Positions 19,634 to 28,538 of a stretch of DNA of 64,000 nucleotides are shown in pieces. Numbering within the stretch: the stretch's first letter is position 1; each line of letters opens with the position of its first letter. Origin of the DNA: Limnobacter sp. (GTDB lineage Bacteria; Pseudomonadota; Gammaproteobacteria; Burkholderiales; Burkholderiaceae_B); assembly GCA_029866125.1 (NCBI GenBank), contig JARWZZ010000001.1:29768-93767 (forward strand), read 5' to 3'. Made by a program: the position numbers and the translations under genes. The notes beneath the pieces are model-generated. The model was given only the letters and a program-made list of their open reading frames with translations, did not search any database and was not told the DNA's origin.

Positions 19634-20443
19634 ATGTCATTTAATCCAAAACTGAAAGACTGGTCCACGCAACGGGTGTGGATTGTTGGCGCATCCACTG
19701 GCATTGGCGAGGCCTTGGCCCATCAGCTAGACCACCGCGGTGCGCGCGTGATGGTGTCGGCCCGCAGTGCAGACAAGCTGGACAAATTGGCGGCCAACAT
19801 GAGTAACGCCTTGGCCCAGCCTTTGGATGTTGTGGATTTGGCATCGGTACAAAACGCTTTTAAACGCCTGATTGAAGCCTGGGGTGGCGTTGACCTGATT
19901 GTGGTGATGGCGGGTACTTATTCTGAAATGTCGGTTGAAACTTTTGATTTGAAAGCTGTGCGCCAACAAATTGATGTGAACTTGAACGGCACCATGAATA
20001 TTTTGGACACGATTTTGCCCACCTTGCTCAAGCAAGGCGGCGGGCATTTGTCGATGGTGTCCAGCGTGGCGGGTTACAGGGGTTTACCCAACTCTTTGGC
20101 TTATGGCCCAACCAAGGCCGCGTTGATTAATTTGGCGGAGGCTTTGCACATGGAGCTGAAACCCAAAAACATAGGGGTGAGTGTGGTGAACCCGGGCTTT
20201 GTGGACACCCCGCTGACACGCCAAAACACCTTCCCGATGCCATTTTTGATTACTGCCGAAGTGGCAGCACAAGAAATTGTGAACGGCTTGGAAAGCGGTG
20301 AGTTTGAAATTCATTTCCCCAAGGCATTTACACGCAGCCTGCGGTTTTTGCGGGTGTTGCCTTACAGCCTGTATTTTGCAGCGGTTAAAAAAATTACAGC
20401 GGGTAAAAACCAGAAGAACTTGTCCACAGACGCAAAGGTGTAA
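19634..20443 (+). CDS. Short-chain dehydrogenase/reductase
   Basis: 269 residues. Cofactor motif GASTGIGEALA at about 19-29, structural NLNG near 120, and the catalytic Ser and Tyr-x3-Lys in MVSSVAGYRGLPNSLAYGPTKAAL. This is a classical SDR, probably NADP(H)-dependent. The ATG at 19634 (MSFNPK) has GGGAAAGA upstream; an earlier GTG/TTG would add five residues. The operon setting suggests it reduces or oxidises an acyl-chain intermediate. Confidence 0.88.
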   Translation: MSFNPKLKDWSTQRVWIVGASTGIGEALAHQLDHRGARVMVSARSADKLDKLAANMSNALAQPLDVVDLASVQNAFKRLIEAWGGVDLIVVMAGTYSEMSVETFDLKAVRQQIDVNLNGTMNILDTILPTLLKQGGGHLSMVSSVAGYRGLPNSLAYGPTKAALINLAEALHMELKPKNIGVSVVNPGFVDTPLTRQNTFPMPFLITAEVAAQEIVNGLESGEFEIHFPKAFTRSLRFLRVLPYSLYFAAVKKITAGKNQKNLSTDAKV

Positions 20444-20448
20444 GCAGC

Positions 20449-20928
20449 ATGAATTCTGCAACTTCAAACAGCCCACGCATGGCCCAGTTGGACAGGTCGC
20501 ATTTGTCGCCCCATTTGCGAAAGTTGATTGATTTCTTTGAGCATTTGACCGATGACACGGCACGGGAAATCGATCAATTTTACGTGTTGCAGGCTTATTT
20601 CAAAGACCCTTTCAACGAAGTCAATTCAGTGATCGATATTCGGCGTATTTTCCAAGACATGTTTGTGCATGTCATCAACCCGCGCTTTGTGGTGCACACC
20701 GCGATTGAGCAAGGCAAGCAGGTGTTTATTGCTTGGGATTTTCTGTTTGAAATGCATCGCTTTAAGAAAGGCGAAACTCAATGCGTAAGGGGCTCGTCGC
20801 ACCTGGAGTTCAATGACGAAGGCAAGGTGACTTTTCACCGTGATTATTGGGATACCGCCGAAGAGTTGTATGAAAAAATTCCGGTGCTGGGCGGTTTGAT
20901 GCGCTTGATCAAAAAGCGGGCGGCTTAA
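20449..20928 (+). CDS. NTF2-like (SnoaL-type) protein
   Basis: 159 residues with an NTF2/SnoaL-type pattern: LRKLIDFFEHLT, then FYVLQAYFKDPFNEV, VVHTAIEQGKQVFIAWDFLFEM, and GSSHLEFNDEGKVTFHRDYWDTAEELYEKIPVLG. The cone-shaped fold binds small hydrophobic ligands and can be catalytic. It closes the operon six bp behind the SDR. A 10-bp tandem repeat (AACTCGGG units, 20926-20956) follows the stop. Confidence 0.8.
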   Translation: MNSATSNSPRMAQLDRSHLSPHLRKLIDFFEHLTDDTAREIDQFYVLQAYFKDPFNEVNSVIDIRRIFQDMFVHVINPRFVVHTAIEQGKQVFIAWDFLFEMHRFKKGETQCVRGSSHLEFNDEGKVTFHRDYWDTAEELYEKIPVLGGLMRLIKKRAA

Positions 20929-21031
20929 CTCGGGGTGACTCGGGAATAACTCGGGTGACCCCATAGCAATCGGATCAAGTGCTTGGAGGTGTACGTTTGT
21001 GCACGCTATTTTGAACTTGTCACCAAATATT

Positions 21032-21049
21032 CATGTCATACATGACATG
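21032..21049. promoter_or_regulatory. 18-bp palindromic operator upstream of the diiron protein gene
   Basis: CATGTCAT-AC-ATGACATG is a perfect 8-2-8 dyad 54 bp before the likely start codon. Its size and symmetry fit a TetR- or MarR-type site. No such regulator gene is in the window. Confidence 0.6.
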
Positions 21050-21103
21050 TCTTGGTAAAATCCAATTTGTTACTATCACTTCGTGGCCTTAGGCGGAAGC
21101 AAA

Positions 21104-21973
21104 ATGCTATACCCAGAACTCTTCAAATCGCTTGAATCTGTGCGTTGGAACATGGACACGGACATTCCGTGGGACCAATTTGACGCGTCTAAACTGAGCG
21201 AAGAACAAGCACAAACCATTCGTATGAACGCCATTACCGAGTGGTCGGCCCTGCCCGCTACGGAAATGTTTTTGCGAGACAATCGGCATGACAGCGATTT
21301 TTCCGCATTCATGTCGATTTGGTTTTTCGAAGAGCAAAAGCATTCACTGGTGCTGATGGAATACCTGCGCCGCTTCAGGCCCGACTTGGTGCCCACTGAA
21401 GAAGAATTGCATGCGGTGCGCTTCGAGTTTGACCCAGCCCCACCGTTTGAAACGCTGATGCTGCATTTTTGCGGTGAAATCCGCTTGAATCACTGGTACC
21501 GCTGCGCATCGGATTGGCACACTGAACCTGTGATTAAACAGATTTACAAAATCATCTCGCAAGACGAAGCCCGCCACGGTGGTGCCTACCTGCGTTACAT
21601 GAAAAAAGCGCTGCAAGAGGCAGGCGACACTGCGCGCGCTGCATTCTCAAAAATTGGCGTACTGATGGCGTCTGCCCGCCGCACCCAAAAGCCTTTGCAC
21701 CCCACGAATTTGCATGTGAACAAAGACTTGTTCCCGAATGACACCGTACAAAGCCGCTTGCCAGACCCGGATTGGCTGGAAAACTGGCTGGACGGTCAAA
21801 TCAATTTTGATGCGGTGTGGGAAAAGAAGGTGATTGACCGGATTTTGCACAACATGGGGTCGCTGTTTGAGCGCACATTTGAGTCTGTGCAAGAGTTGAA
21901 TCGCTACCGCAAGGAAATTACCAGCCGTATGTTGGCGGCGGGTGATTCTGAGGCTGAGACCACGGCGGCATGA
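21104..21973 (+). CDS. Ferritin-like diiron protein, acyl-ACP desaturase-like
   Basis: 289 residues from the ATG at 21104 (GGA seven bases upstream); a GTG seven codons earlier is possible. Two metal-binding E-x-x-H motifs are visible, in FFEEQKHS and SQDEARHGGAYL, with further acids in AITEWSALPATEMFLRDN and CGEIRLNHW. This is the four-helix diiron pattern of acyl-ACP desaturases and related oxygenases. With the lipid operon just upstream it probably acts on an acyl chain, but it has its own palindromic operator. Substrate unknown. Confidence 0.75.
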   Translation: MLYPELFKSLESVRWNMDTDIPWDQFDASKLSEEQAQTIRMNAITEWSALPATEMFLRDNRHDSDFSAFMSIWFFEEQKHSLVLMEYLRRFRPDLVPTEEELHAVRFEFDPAPPFETLMLHFCGEIRLNHWYRCASDWHTEPVIKQIYKIISQDEARHGGAYLRYMKKALQEAGDTARAAFSKIGVLMASARRTQKPLHPTNLHVNKDLFPNDTVQSRLPDPDWLENWLDGQINFDAVWEKKVIDRILHNMGSLFERTFESVQELNRYRKEITSRMLAAGDSEAETTAA

Positions 21974-22015
21974 CTAAGGCTCAATGTGCAAATATGAGCA
22001 AATAATGAGCAAATA

Positions 22016-22510
22016 ATGACCACCCAAGGCAAACACCCGCGCTTTGAATCAAAAATGTGCACCCCTGAACAACTGGAGCTGAGAGCCAGCCAGTTGCCGG
22101 GGGTCATCGTGTTCACCAACGGGGTGTTTGATTTGTTGCACCGTGGCCATGTGACTTACTTGGACCAAGCAGCGCAAGAAGGAGACAGCCTGATTGTTGC
22201 GGTGAATTCGGATGCGTCTGTCAAACGATTGGGCAAGGGCGACGACCGCCCCATTAACACTCAGTTGGACCGCATGGCCGTGCTGGCCGCTTTGGATTGT
22301 GTGGCTTTGGTGACGTGGTTTGATGAAGACACACCGCTGAATGCGATACTGGCCTCAAGGCCTGAAGTGTTGGTCAAAGGCGGTGACTGGCCAGTCGAAA
22401 AAATGGTTGGAGCCAAGGAAGTGATTGATTGGGGTGGCCGCGCGGTGTCTATTCAATTTGAGCACGAACGCTCCACCACCGAAACCCTGCGTAAAATCAG
22501 GCAGGGCTAA
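22016..22510 (+). CDS. rfaE2: D-glycero-beta-D-manno-heptose 1-phosphate adenylyltransferase
   Basis: 164 residues, a single nucleotidyltransferase domain equal to the C-terminal half of E. coli HldE. Motifs are FTNGVFDLLHRGHVTYL (HxGH), VNSDASVKRLGKGDDRPIN and the C-terminal HERSTTETLRKIR. It makes ADP-heptose for the lipopolysaccharide core. The start is preceded by a 12-bp tandem duplication (ATGAGCAAATA units), which makes an extended start region possible. Confidence 0.93.
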   Translation: MTTQGKHPRFESKMCTPEQLELRASQLPGVIVFTNGVFDLLHRGHVTYLDQAAQEGDSLIVAVNSDASVKRLGKGDDRPINTQLDRMAVLAALDCVALVTWFDEDTPLNAILASRPEVLVKGGDWPVEKMVGAKEVIDWGGRAVSIQFEHERSTTETLRKIRQG

Positions 22511-22524
22511 AGCACCTTTAGCCC
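22504..22524. terminator. Hairpin between convergent rfaE2 and ppk2
   Basis: GGGCTAAA and TTTAGCCC form a perfect 8-bp stem with a 5-nt loop. It overlaps the rfaE2 stop codon and lies just past the ppk2 stop, so it may act in both directions. The T-run is poor. Confidence 0.5.
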
Positions 22525-22526
22525 CC

Positions 22527-23426
22527 TTAGATTGCTTTCTTCCAAAATTCGCTTTTTTGCACTGCGTGGTCGGGTTCGGGCCAAGCCAGTCCCATTCTTT
22601 CCAAAGTGCCTACCAAAATCTCAGCTGTAATGAGGTTTCGGAAGCCTTTGTGATCTGCAGGCACAATCCACCAGGGTGCATGCTTGGTGCAGGTTTTTTC
22701 CAAAACTCGCTCGTAGGCGTTTGAATACAGGCTGTAGTTTTCACCGGCGTGTAGGTCTGCTTCTGTCAACTTCCAGCGTTTTTGAGGGCTTTCCCAACGG
22801 TCTACCAAGCGCTGGTGCTGTTCTTCACGCGACAGGTTCAAGAAAATCTTCAAGATTGTCGTGCCTGACTCCACCAACAATGCTTCAAAATCATTGACTT
22901 GGCGGGCATGCATTTCAAGCCAATCGGTACCTGGGTCGCTCATCACAAGGGGCATGATGACGCCATCGTAATGCGAGCGGTTAAAAATAACCGATTCCCC
23001 AGCGCCCGGCACTTGGGGGTGAATGCGCCACAGAAAATCATGCGCACTTTCAGCCAAGGACGGTACTTTGAATGAAACCATGCGCAGGGACATGGGGTGA
23101 ACATCCCGCATGATGGACCGGGCCACGCCATCTTTACCCGCAGTGTCAACCCCTTGCAGAATAACCAACAGCTTTTGGCGGCCTTGGGCAAACAGGCAGG
23201 TTAGCAATTCGTCCAGCCGGGCAGAGAGCTGTTCAATCCGCTCGTGCATGTCTTCGGTGCTGGGCATGTCGCCATAGCGGGTGGGCCATTGGCGCAGGCG
23301 TACGGTTTTGCCGTTGACCATGCAGGCTTGACCCAATATTTCCCACTGACTGTCGGGCACCAGCGCGTCCGACAATACCTTGCCCGCCCTTTTTACTGTT
23401 TTCTTCTTTAACTTTGAATCAACCAT
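22527..23426 (-). CDS. ppk2: Polyphosphate kinase 2 family protein
   Basis: 299 residues from the ATG at 23424-23426. P-loop VILQGVDTAGKDGVARSIM, the SFKVPSLAESAHDFLWRIH segment, FNRSHYDGVI and WKLTEADLHAGENY are PPK2 signatures. It moves phosphate between polyphosphate and nucleotides; the single-domain form could be class I or III, which I cannot separate by eye. It overlaps the end of the upstream oxidoreductase gene by 8 bp, and a longer start inside that gene is less likely. Confidence 0.9.
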   Translation of the reverse strand: MVDSKLKKKTVKRAGKVLSDALVPDSQWEILGQACMVNGKTVRLRQWPTRYGDMPSTEDMHERIEQLSARLDELLTCLFAQGRQKLLVILQGVDTAGKDGVARSIMRDVHPMSLRMVSFKVPSLAESAHDFLWRIHPQVPGAGESVIFNRSHYDGVIMPLVMSDPGTDWLEMHARQVNDFEALLVESGTTILKIFLNLSREEQHQRLVDRWESPQKRWKLTEADLHAGENYSLYSNAYERVLEKTCTKHAPWWIVPADHKGFRNLITAEILVGTLERMGLAWPEPDHAVQKSEFWKKAI

Positions 23427-26400
23427 GGCCCTGAGCGTTTGTGTGTTTTGCGGCAGCGCCATTGATTTTTTGGCGCAACCTTTCTATTACCAAGTGAAAT
23501 GATTGGAGTCGAACCTGACCGTAACCTTTCACCGCAGCAAAATCATTCAATAAGGCTTCGATCTGCTCGAACGCGATTGTATGAGCAAGGACTTCATTCT
23601 GCATGACTTCAAGCCATGTTTCAAACAACTGTACCATTTCACGCTGATTGATTGCTTCAGGGCTGGACTTAAAAGGATTCAAAGCGGTGTGCCTTAAAAA
23701 CTTGAAGCGGGCCAACAGCTTAAGCATGGGCTGCGCACCTGCTGACACCGCCATCTTTTTGGGTCGATTTTGCCCTTCGGGCTTTAACCACACGGGTGCA
23801 AAATGAAACACCATGCGGGCTTTGGGCTTGAATTGAGCCAAAGTAGAATGCTGCCATGTGGCATCGGTGTGCAGGCGGGCAACTTCAAATTCATCTTTGA
23901 ATGCCAGTAGTTTGTAATAGGTTTTAGCCAGCTTAACCCAGAGGTGAAGGTGCGCGGCATTTTCAAACTGGGTGCGCAGGGGCTGAATTTTATTCAAAAA
24001 CGCGTCGGCATACGCTTTGTTTTGGTAGGCCTGAAGGTCGGCATGCAGGCGCGTCAACATGTGTTCAGGGGTTTCTTCAACCCCAGCCAGTGAAGCATCA
24101 GCCAGTGCGGCATTGTTAAGCGCACCACCGTTCCACAAGGCCTGCTGGACTTGGTGCACTTTGTCGGGTTGGGCCACTGCCAAGCGGCCCCACTGAAAAG
24201 CAAGGGTGTTTTTGCTGACTTGCACGGCATTCAGTTCAATGGCCTTGAGAATGGACGACTCGGGCAAAGGCACCCAGCCTTGCTGCCATGCCATACCCAA
24301 CAAAAATGCGTTGGCATACACCGTGTCACCCAGCAGTTGTTGCATCAGCGTTTGTGCATTCCATTCACGCAATTGGGCTTGTGGGTTGTGAAGGGCGCGG
24401 TTGAGGTCATTTTTGAGCAGGGCAATGGGCACGGCCCAAGTGTTGTTGTGGATGAAGTCAGCTGTGGGCGGGGTGTCGGTGTTCAGAACGACATGGGCTT
24501 GCTCTTTCAACAACTCCAGGGTTTTGGGGTGTGAGGAGGTGATTTTGTCGCCGCCAATCAGCAAATCAGCCTCGCCAATGGCGATTTTGGGTGATGCAAT
24601 GGCTTGCCCGCGTGGTGCGAGTTGCAGGTGGGAAAACACGGCCCCGCCCTTTTGGGCCAAGCCAGCCATGTCCAGCACGCTGACTTCCATGCCTTCCAAA
24701 TGGGCGGCCATACCCAGCCATGCCCCAATGGTGACCACGCCTGTGCCGCCGATGCCGTTGATCAGGATTCGATAAACACCTTGAGAGTCATACCGGGGTT
24801 GAGGCAGAGCAAGCATGTCTTGGGCAAACTGGGTATCGATGCTGGCCGAAACCTGACCACTGTGCTCCAGCAGGTCGCCCCCTTCGATGGTGACCAGGCT
24901 GGGGCAAAGCCCTTGTAGGCAGCTGTAGTCTTTGTTGCAGGTGCTTTGATTGATGGTGCGTTTAACACCCCATTCTGTGCTCAAGGGCTCAATCGACAAA
25001 CAATTGGATTGTTTGGAGCAATCGCCACAGCCTTCGCACACACGTGGATTAATCACCACGCGCTTGGGCGGGTTGGGGTAAAGCGGCTGCCCAGTTTCGG
25101 GGTTGATGCGTTTGCGGCGACGGCGCTTTTCCGAGGCACAGGTTTGTTCGTAAATCAGGACGGTGGTGCCCTTCATCTCGCGCATTTGGCGTTGAATGGT
25201 GTCCAGCTCGGCCCGGTCGTAAATGGGCACGCCTTCGGCCATGTGGTCGGTTGGATCCCGCTCGGCGTATTTGTCCACGTCGTCAGTGACGATAACGATG
25301 TGCGATACCCCTTCTGCGTCCAACTGGCGGGTCAGTTGCGGCACGGTCAGCGTGCCATCAATGTGCTGGCCGCCCGTCATGGCCACTGCGTCGTTGTACA
25401 GCAGTTTGTAAGTGATGTTGACCCCGGCTGACACACTGGCGCGAATGGCCAAAATGCCAGAATGGAAATAGGTGCCATCGCCCAAGTTGGCGAATACATG
25501 CTGGGTGGTGGTAAAGGGGGCTTGGCCGATCCACGGAACGCCCTCGCCGCCCATCTGCGTGTAGGTGCAGGTGTTACGGTCCATCCAAACTGTCATGTAG
25601 TGGCAACCAATGCCTGCCATGGCGCGGCTGCCCTCCGGCACTTGGGTGGAGGTGTTGTGTGGGCAACCTGAGCAAAAATAGGGCTTGCGCTCGGTGGGTG
25701 TAGGGTGGCTTTTGAGGTGTGCTTTGGTGTGACCAAGTTCCTCCCGATTGCGGATGTGCTTAAGGCGTTGGGCCATGCCCTGCCTCACATCCGCGGGCAG
25801 CTCCAGCCGGGACAAACGGTGTGCTATGGCCTTGGCAATCAGCGCCGGGTCCAGTTCGTAATGGGTGGGCAGCAGCCAACGACCTTGGGGTATGGACCAC
25901 TCGCCGCCCTCCCGTCCATCTTCGCTACTGCGCTCGTCAAACTTGCCGTACACCTTGGGTCGTATTTCTTCGCGCCATGCGTAAAGCTCTTCTTTAATTT
26001 GGTATTCCAGCATTTGGCGCTTTTCTTCGACCACCAGAATTTCTTGCAGGCCGCGCGCAAATTCACGTATGCCTTGGGCCTCCAGCGGCCAGACCATGCC
26101 AACTTTGTAAACGCGGATTCCCAGGTCGCGGCAACGCTCAGGGGTGATTCCGAGGTCATTCAGTGCTTGAAGGGTGTCCCGGTAAGCTTTGCCGCTTGCC
26201 ACAATACCAAAACGTGCGTTGGGGCTGTCGATGACGGTGTGATTGAGTTTGTTGGCCCGCGCAAAGGCCAGTGCGGCGTACAGCTTGTAGTCCAACAGCC
26301 GGGCTTCTTGATCCAGCGCAGCATCGGGCCAACGTATATTTAGGCCGGTGGGTGGAAGGGGGAAGTCTTGCGGAATCTCGATGCGGGGGCGCTCGGCGCT

Positions 26401-27081
26401 GACTTCAACCGAGGCGGAGGATTCGACCACATCAGCAATCGCTTTGAAGCCGACCCATGCCCCGCAGTAGCGGCTCATGGCGAAGCCAATCAAACCGTAA
26501 TCCAGTATTTCCTGAATGTTGCTGGGAAACAGCACGGGCATGAGGGCAGCTTTGAGCACATGGTCGGACTGGTGGGGCAAGGTGGAGCTTTTGGCACCGT
26601 GGTCGTCCCCGGCCACCAGCAATACGCCGCCATGCCTGGATGTACCTGCTGCGTTGGCATGCTTAAACACATCCATTGCCCGGTCTACGCCTGGCCCTTT
26701 GCCGTACCAAAGGCCAAACACGCCGTCTACCGTGGCGCCTTCAAACAGGTTGACCTGCTGGCTGCCCCACACCGAGGTGGCACCTAGGTCTTCATTCAAA
26801 CCGGGTTGAAATTTGATGCGTGAAGGTTCGAGGAATTTTTTGGCGGCCCAGAAAGCTTGGTCCACTGCACCCAAAGGTGAGCCTCGGTAGCCGGACACAA
26901 AACCGCCGGTGTTCAGGCCATTGATGCGGTCGCGCTCGGCCTGCAGCAACATCAAACGCACCAACGCTTGTGAGCCGTTGAGGTAAACGCGGCCTTCTTT
27001 CTGGGTGTATTTGGCGTCCAGCGAGGGTTCTGGGGACTTTAAGGCACCAATCAACTGACTGGTGCTATGGGGAGCATTCAT
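23419..27081 (-). CDS. Indolepyruvate ferredoxin oxidoreductase (IorA-IorB fusion)
   Basis: 1220 residues from the ATG at 27079-27081 (GGAGG nine bases upstream). It oxidatively decarboxylates aryl- or branched 2-oxo acids to acyl-CoA. The N-terminal pyrimidine-binding part holds GFVSGYRGSPLGAVDQAF and LNEDLGATSVWGSQQ. The central TPP part has CSGCPHNTS, GIGCHYM and MGGEGVPWIGQ. A ferredoxin-like stretch (CEGCGDCSKQSNC and CNKDYSCLQGLCP) may bind Fe-S, and the C-terminal gamma-type part carries INGIGGTGVVTIG. Proteobacterial fusions of this size are standard. The substrate is inferred from the family. Confidence 0.93.
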   Translation of the reverse strand: MNAPHSTSQLIGALKSPEPSLDAKYTQKEGRVYLNGSQALVRLMLLQAERDRINGLNTGGFVSGYRGSPLGAVDQAFWAAKKFLEPSRIKFQPGLNEDLGATSVWGSQQVNLFEGATVDGVFGLWYGKGPGVDRAMDVFKHANAAGTSRHGGVLLVAGDDHGAKSSTLPHQSDHVLKAALMPVLFPSNIQEILDYGLIGFAMSRYCGAWVGFKAIADVVESSASVEVSAERPRIEIPQDFPLPPTGLNIRWPDAALDQEARLLDYKLYAALAFARANKLNHTVIDSPNARFGIVASGKAYRDTLQALNDLGITPERCRDLGIRVYKVGMVWPLEAQGIREFARGLQEILVVEEKRQMLEYQIKEELYAWREEIRPKVYGKFDERSSEDGREGGEWSIPQGRWLLPTHYELDPALIAKAIAHRLSRLELPADVRQGMAQRLKHIRNREELGHTKAHLKSHPTPTERKPYFCSGCPHNTSTQVPEGSRAMAGIGCHYMTVWMDRNTCTYTQMGGEGVPWIGQAPFTTTQHVFANLGDGTYFHSGILAIRASVSAGVNITYKLLYNDAVAMTGGQHIDGTLTVPQLTRQLDAEGVSHIVIVTDDVDKYAERDPTDHMAEGVPIYDRAELDTIQRQMREMKGTTVLIYEQTCASEKRRRRKRINPETGQPLYPNPPKRVVINPRVCEGCGDCSKQSNCLSIEPLSTEWGVKRTINQSTCNKDYSCLQGLCPSLVTIEGGDLLEHSGQVSASIDTQFAQDMLALPQPRYDSQGVYRILINGIGGTGVVTIGAWLGMAAHLEGMEVSVLDMAGLAQKGGAVFSHLQLAPRGQAIASPKIAIGEADLLIGGDKITSSHPKTLELLKEQAHVVLNTDTPPTADFIHNNTWAVPIALLKNDLNRALHNPQAQLREWNAQTLMQQLLGDTVYANAFLLGMAWQQGWVPLPESSILKAIELNAVQVSKNTLAFQWGRLAVAQPDKVHQVQQALWNGGALNNAALADASLAGVEETPEHMLTRLHADLQAYQNKAYADAFLNKIQPLRTQFENAAHLHLWVKLAKTYYKLLAFKDEFEVARLHTDATWQHSTLAQFKPKARMVFHFAPVWLKPEGQNRPKKMAVSAGAQPMLKLLARFKFLRHTALNPFKSSPEAINQREMVQLFETWLEVMQNEVLAHTIAFEQIEALLNDFAAVKGYGQVRLQSFHLVIERLRQKINGAAAKHTNAQGHG

Positions 27082-27201
27082 GTGCTGTGCCTCCTCGCCC
27101 TGACTTTTGGGTCTTAGTGCTTTGGAGTGTGGCACACCCTCTGTAAGGACTCAAGCCACATGAGAGGGAGAATACCCTTGCTTATTGGTGAATGTGGGCA
27201 G

Positions 27202-27906
27202 TTAAGGCTCCACGTCCTTGATGTTCTGCACCTCAAACATTTCCTCTGGCCTGGGGAAGCTTTTTTTGTTGTGGCGGGCAGGTAGCTTTTCACCCGAAAA
27301 CTTTTCGACTGCTGTACGGGCCACTTCTTTGGTGTCCATCGCTGCATAGGTGGCTACCACGGCTGCGCCAGCCAGTGGAATAAACCGGGATGCCGCGCGT
27401 TTGACTAAATTTTGTGCAACAACCTGCCCCACTTGTTTGCTGACGCGTACGGCAACGTCGCGCGTGTCCATGCGGACCACTTGGTCAACAATGTCCAGCA
27501 AAAGGGATTTGGGTTTGTCTTGATGGTCCAAGGGGATGGACTTTTCATATTCCCGATTTGCAGTTTCGGCCACATGTTTGAACAGGCAGGCTATCAGCTC
27601 CTCTTGAGTCAGGGGCTTGGTGTGACCAAATGCAGCAGCAATGTCCACCACCATTTGGGCTTGTATGCGCCACACAAACATCAGGTCGGGAAGGATGGTC
27701 AGCATTCCCAATGGCCCCACCGGAATGGACAGCGAACCCGATACTGCGGCAGCCTTGGCTGAAGCTTTTTGTGTAATTTCCTTGGCCCGGTCGTAGGGGC
27801 GCTTGGCGGGCCCGTCCTCTTGGGTTGCGGGCACCCCACCTGTTGCCAAGGCGATGGCCGTTTCCAAGGGGCCAGTCATAAACTTGGGCAATTTCAAAAG
27901 CTGCAT
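27202..27906 (-). CDS. EcsC-like protein
   Basis: 234 residues from the ATG at 27904-27906; a GTG six codons upstream is possible. The region GSLSIPVGPLGMLTILPDLMFVWRIQAQMVVDIAAAFG and RAASRFIPLAGAAVVATYAAMDT resemble EcsC-type proteins, which sit at membranes and have no settled function. Alanine- and valine-rich helices dominate. It stands alone between the indolepyruvate oxidoreductase and the Tad locus. Confidence 0.6.
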   Translation of the reverse strand: MQLLKLPKFMTGPLETAIALATGGVPATQEDGPAKRPYDRAKEITQKASAKAAAVSGSLSIPVGPLGMLTILPDLMFVWRIQAQMVVDIAAAFGHTKPLTQEELIACLFKHVAETANREYEKSIPLDHQDKPKSLLLDIVDQVVRMDTRDVAVRVSKQVGQVVAQNLVKRAASRFIPLAGAAVVATYAAMDTKEVARTAVEKFSGEKLPARHNKKSFPRPEEMFEVQNIKDVEP

Positions 27907-28019
27907 ATTGTTAATTCGCTCCACTTATGAAGTGTTCTTAGTAAATCGCCAGTTTTTTACGCGAAAGCGCTATCGTAGCCCAAGCTGTCTCACTATATTT
28001 GGGTATATCATCTATTTAC

Positions 28020-28117
28020 TTAAAGCGTCATCTCACCCAAAAGGATCAATTCAGGGGGGTTTTACACCTCTGTTCGACGCTTTAAATTTGGTTAACCCCC
28101 CCTAATATGGGGTGTAA
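28020..28117 (+). promoter_or_regulatory. Structured leader upstream of flp
   Basis: Three nested or crossing inverted repeats lie in 98 bp: TTAAAGCGTC (28020-28029) with GACGCTTTAA (28076-28085); GGGGGGTT (28054-28061) with AACCCCCC (28094-28101); and TTACACC (28062-28068) with GGTGTAA (28111-28117). The last two cross, so they form either a pseudoknot or alternative folds. The flp start lies 35 bp downstream. The region could be an attenuator, an mRNA stabiliser or overlapping operator sites. Confidence 0.5.
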
Positions 28118-28151
28118 CTCACCGTTACGAAGTAACCCTCAAGGAGAAATG

Positions 28152-28325
28152 ATGAGCAAACTGATCCACACCCAAAAGAAGCAAAAAGGCGCTTCCATGA
28201 TTGAATACGCAATTATCGTAGCTCTTGTGGTCATCGGCGCAGTGACTGTGCTGTCCACATTGGGTACTGACATCCAAGGCGTATTCACCGGCATTTCTAC
28301 AAAGCTGACAGACGCTACGCCTTAA
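28152..28325 (+). CDS. flp: Flp-type pilin
   Basis: 57 residues from the second of two tandem ATGs, with AGGAG five bases upstream. The prepilin site KQKG-ASMIEY has G13 at cleavage and Glu-Tyr at 18-19, followed by the hydrophobic helix IIVALVVIGAVTVLSTLG, as in Flp pilins. The mature pilin would have 44 residues. It heads the Tad operon and should be made in great excess. The 213 bp before cpaB contain an imperfect hairpin (GGAAGT..ACTTCC, near 28379-28409) that may reduce read-through. Confidence 0.94.
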   Translation: MSKLIHTQKKQKGASMIEYAIIVALVVIGAVTVLSTLGTDIQGVFTGISTKLTDATP

Positions 28326-28538
28326 TTGCCAGTGTAATACGATCTGGTCCGCTGAGGGCCAGCAGATGTGTGAGCAACAGGAAGTGCAGGCTTTGAAGCA
28401 GTACTTCCCTTGCCGGGCGTATTTTTGCCCAAATTCTTAGAACAGTGGGACTCCGCGTTCTTTTCGAAACGGGTGGTCTTCAAAAGATTCCTACTTTAAT
28501 GATGTTCGTTAAAGTGTAAAGAACGAGAGCGCTAAACC

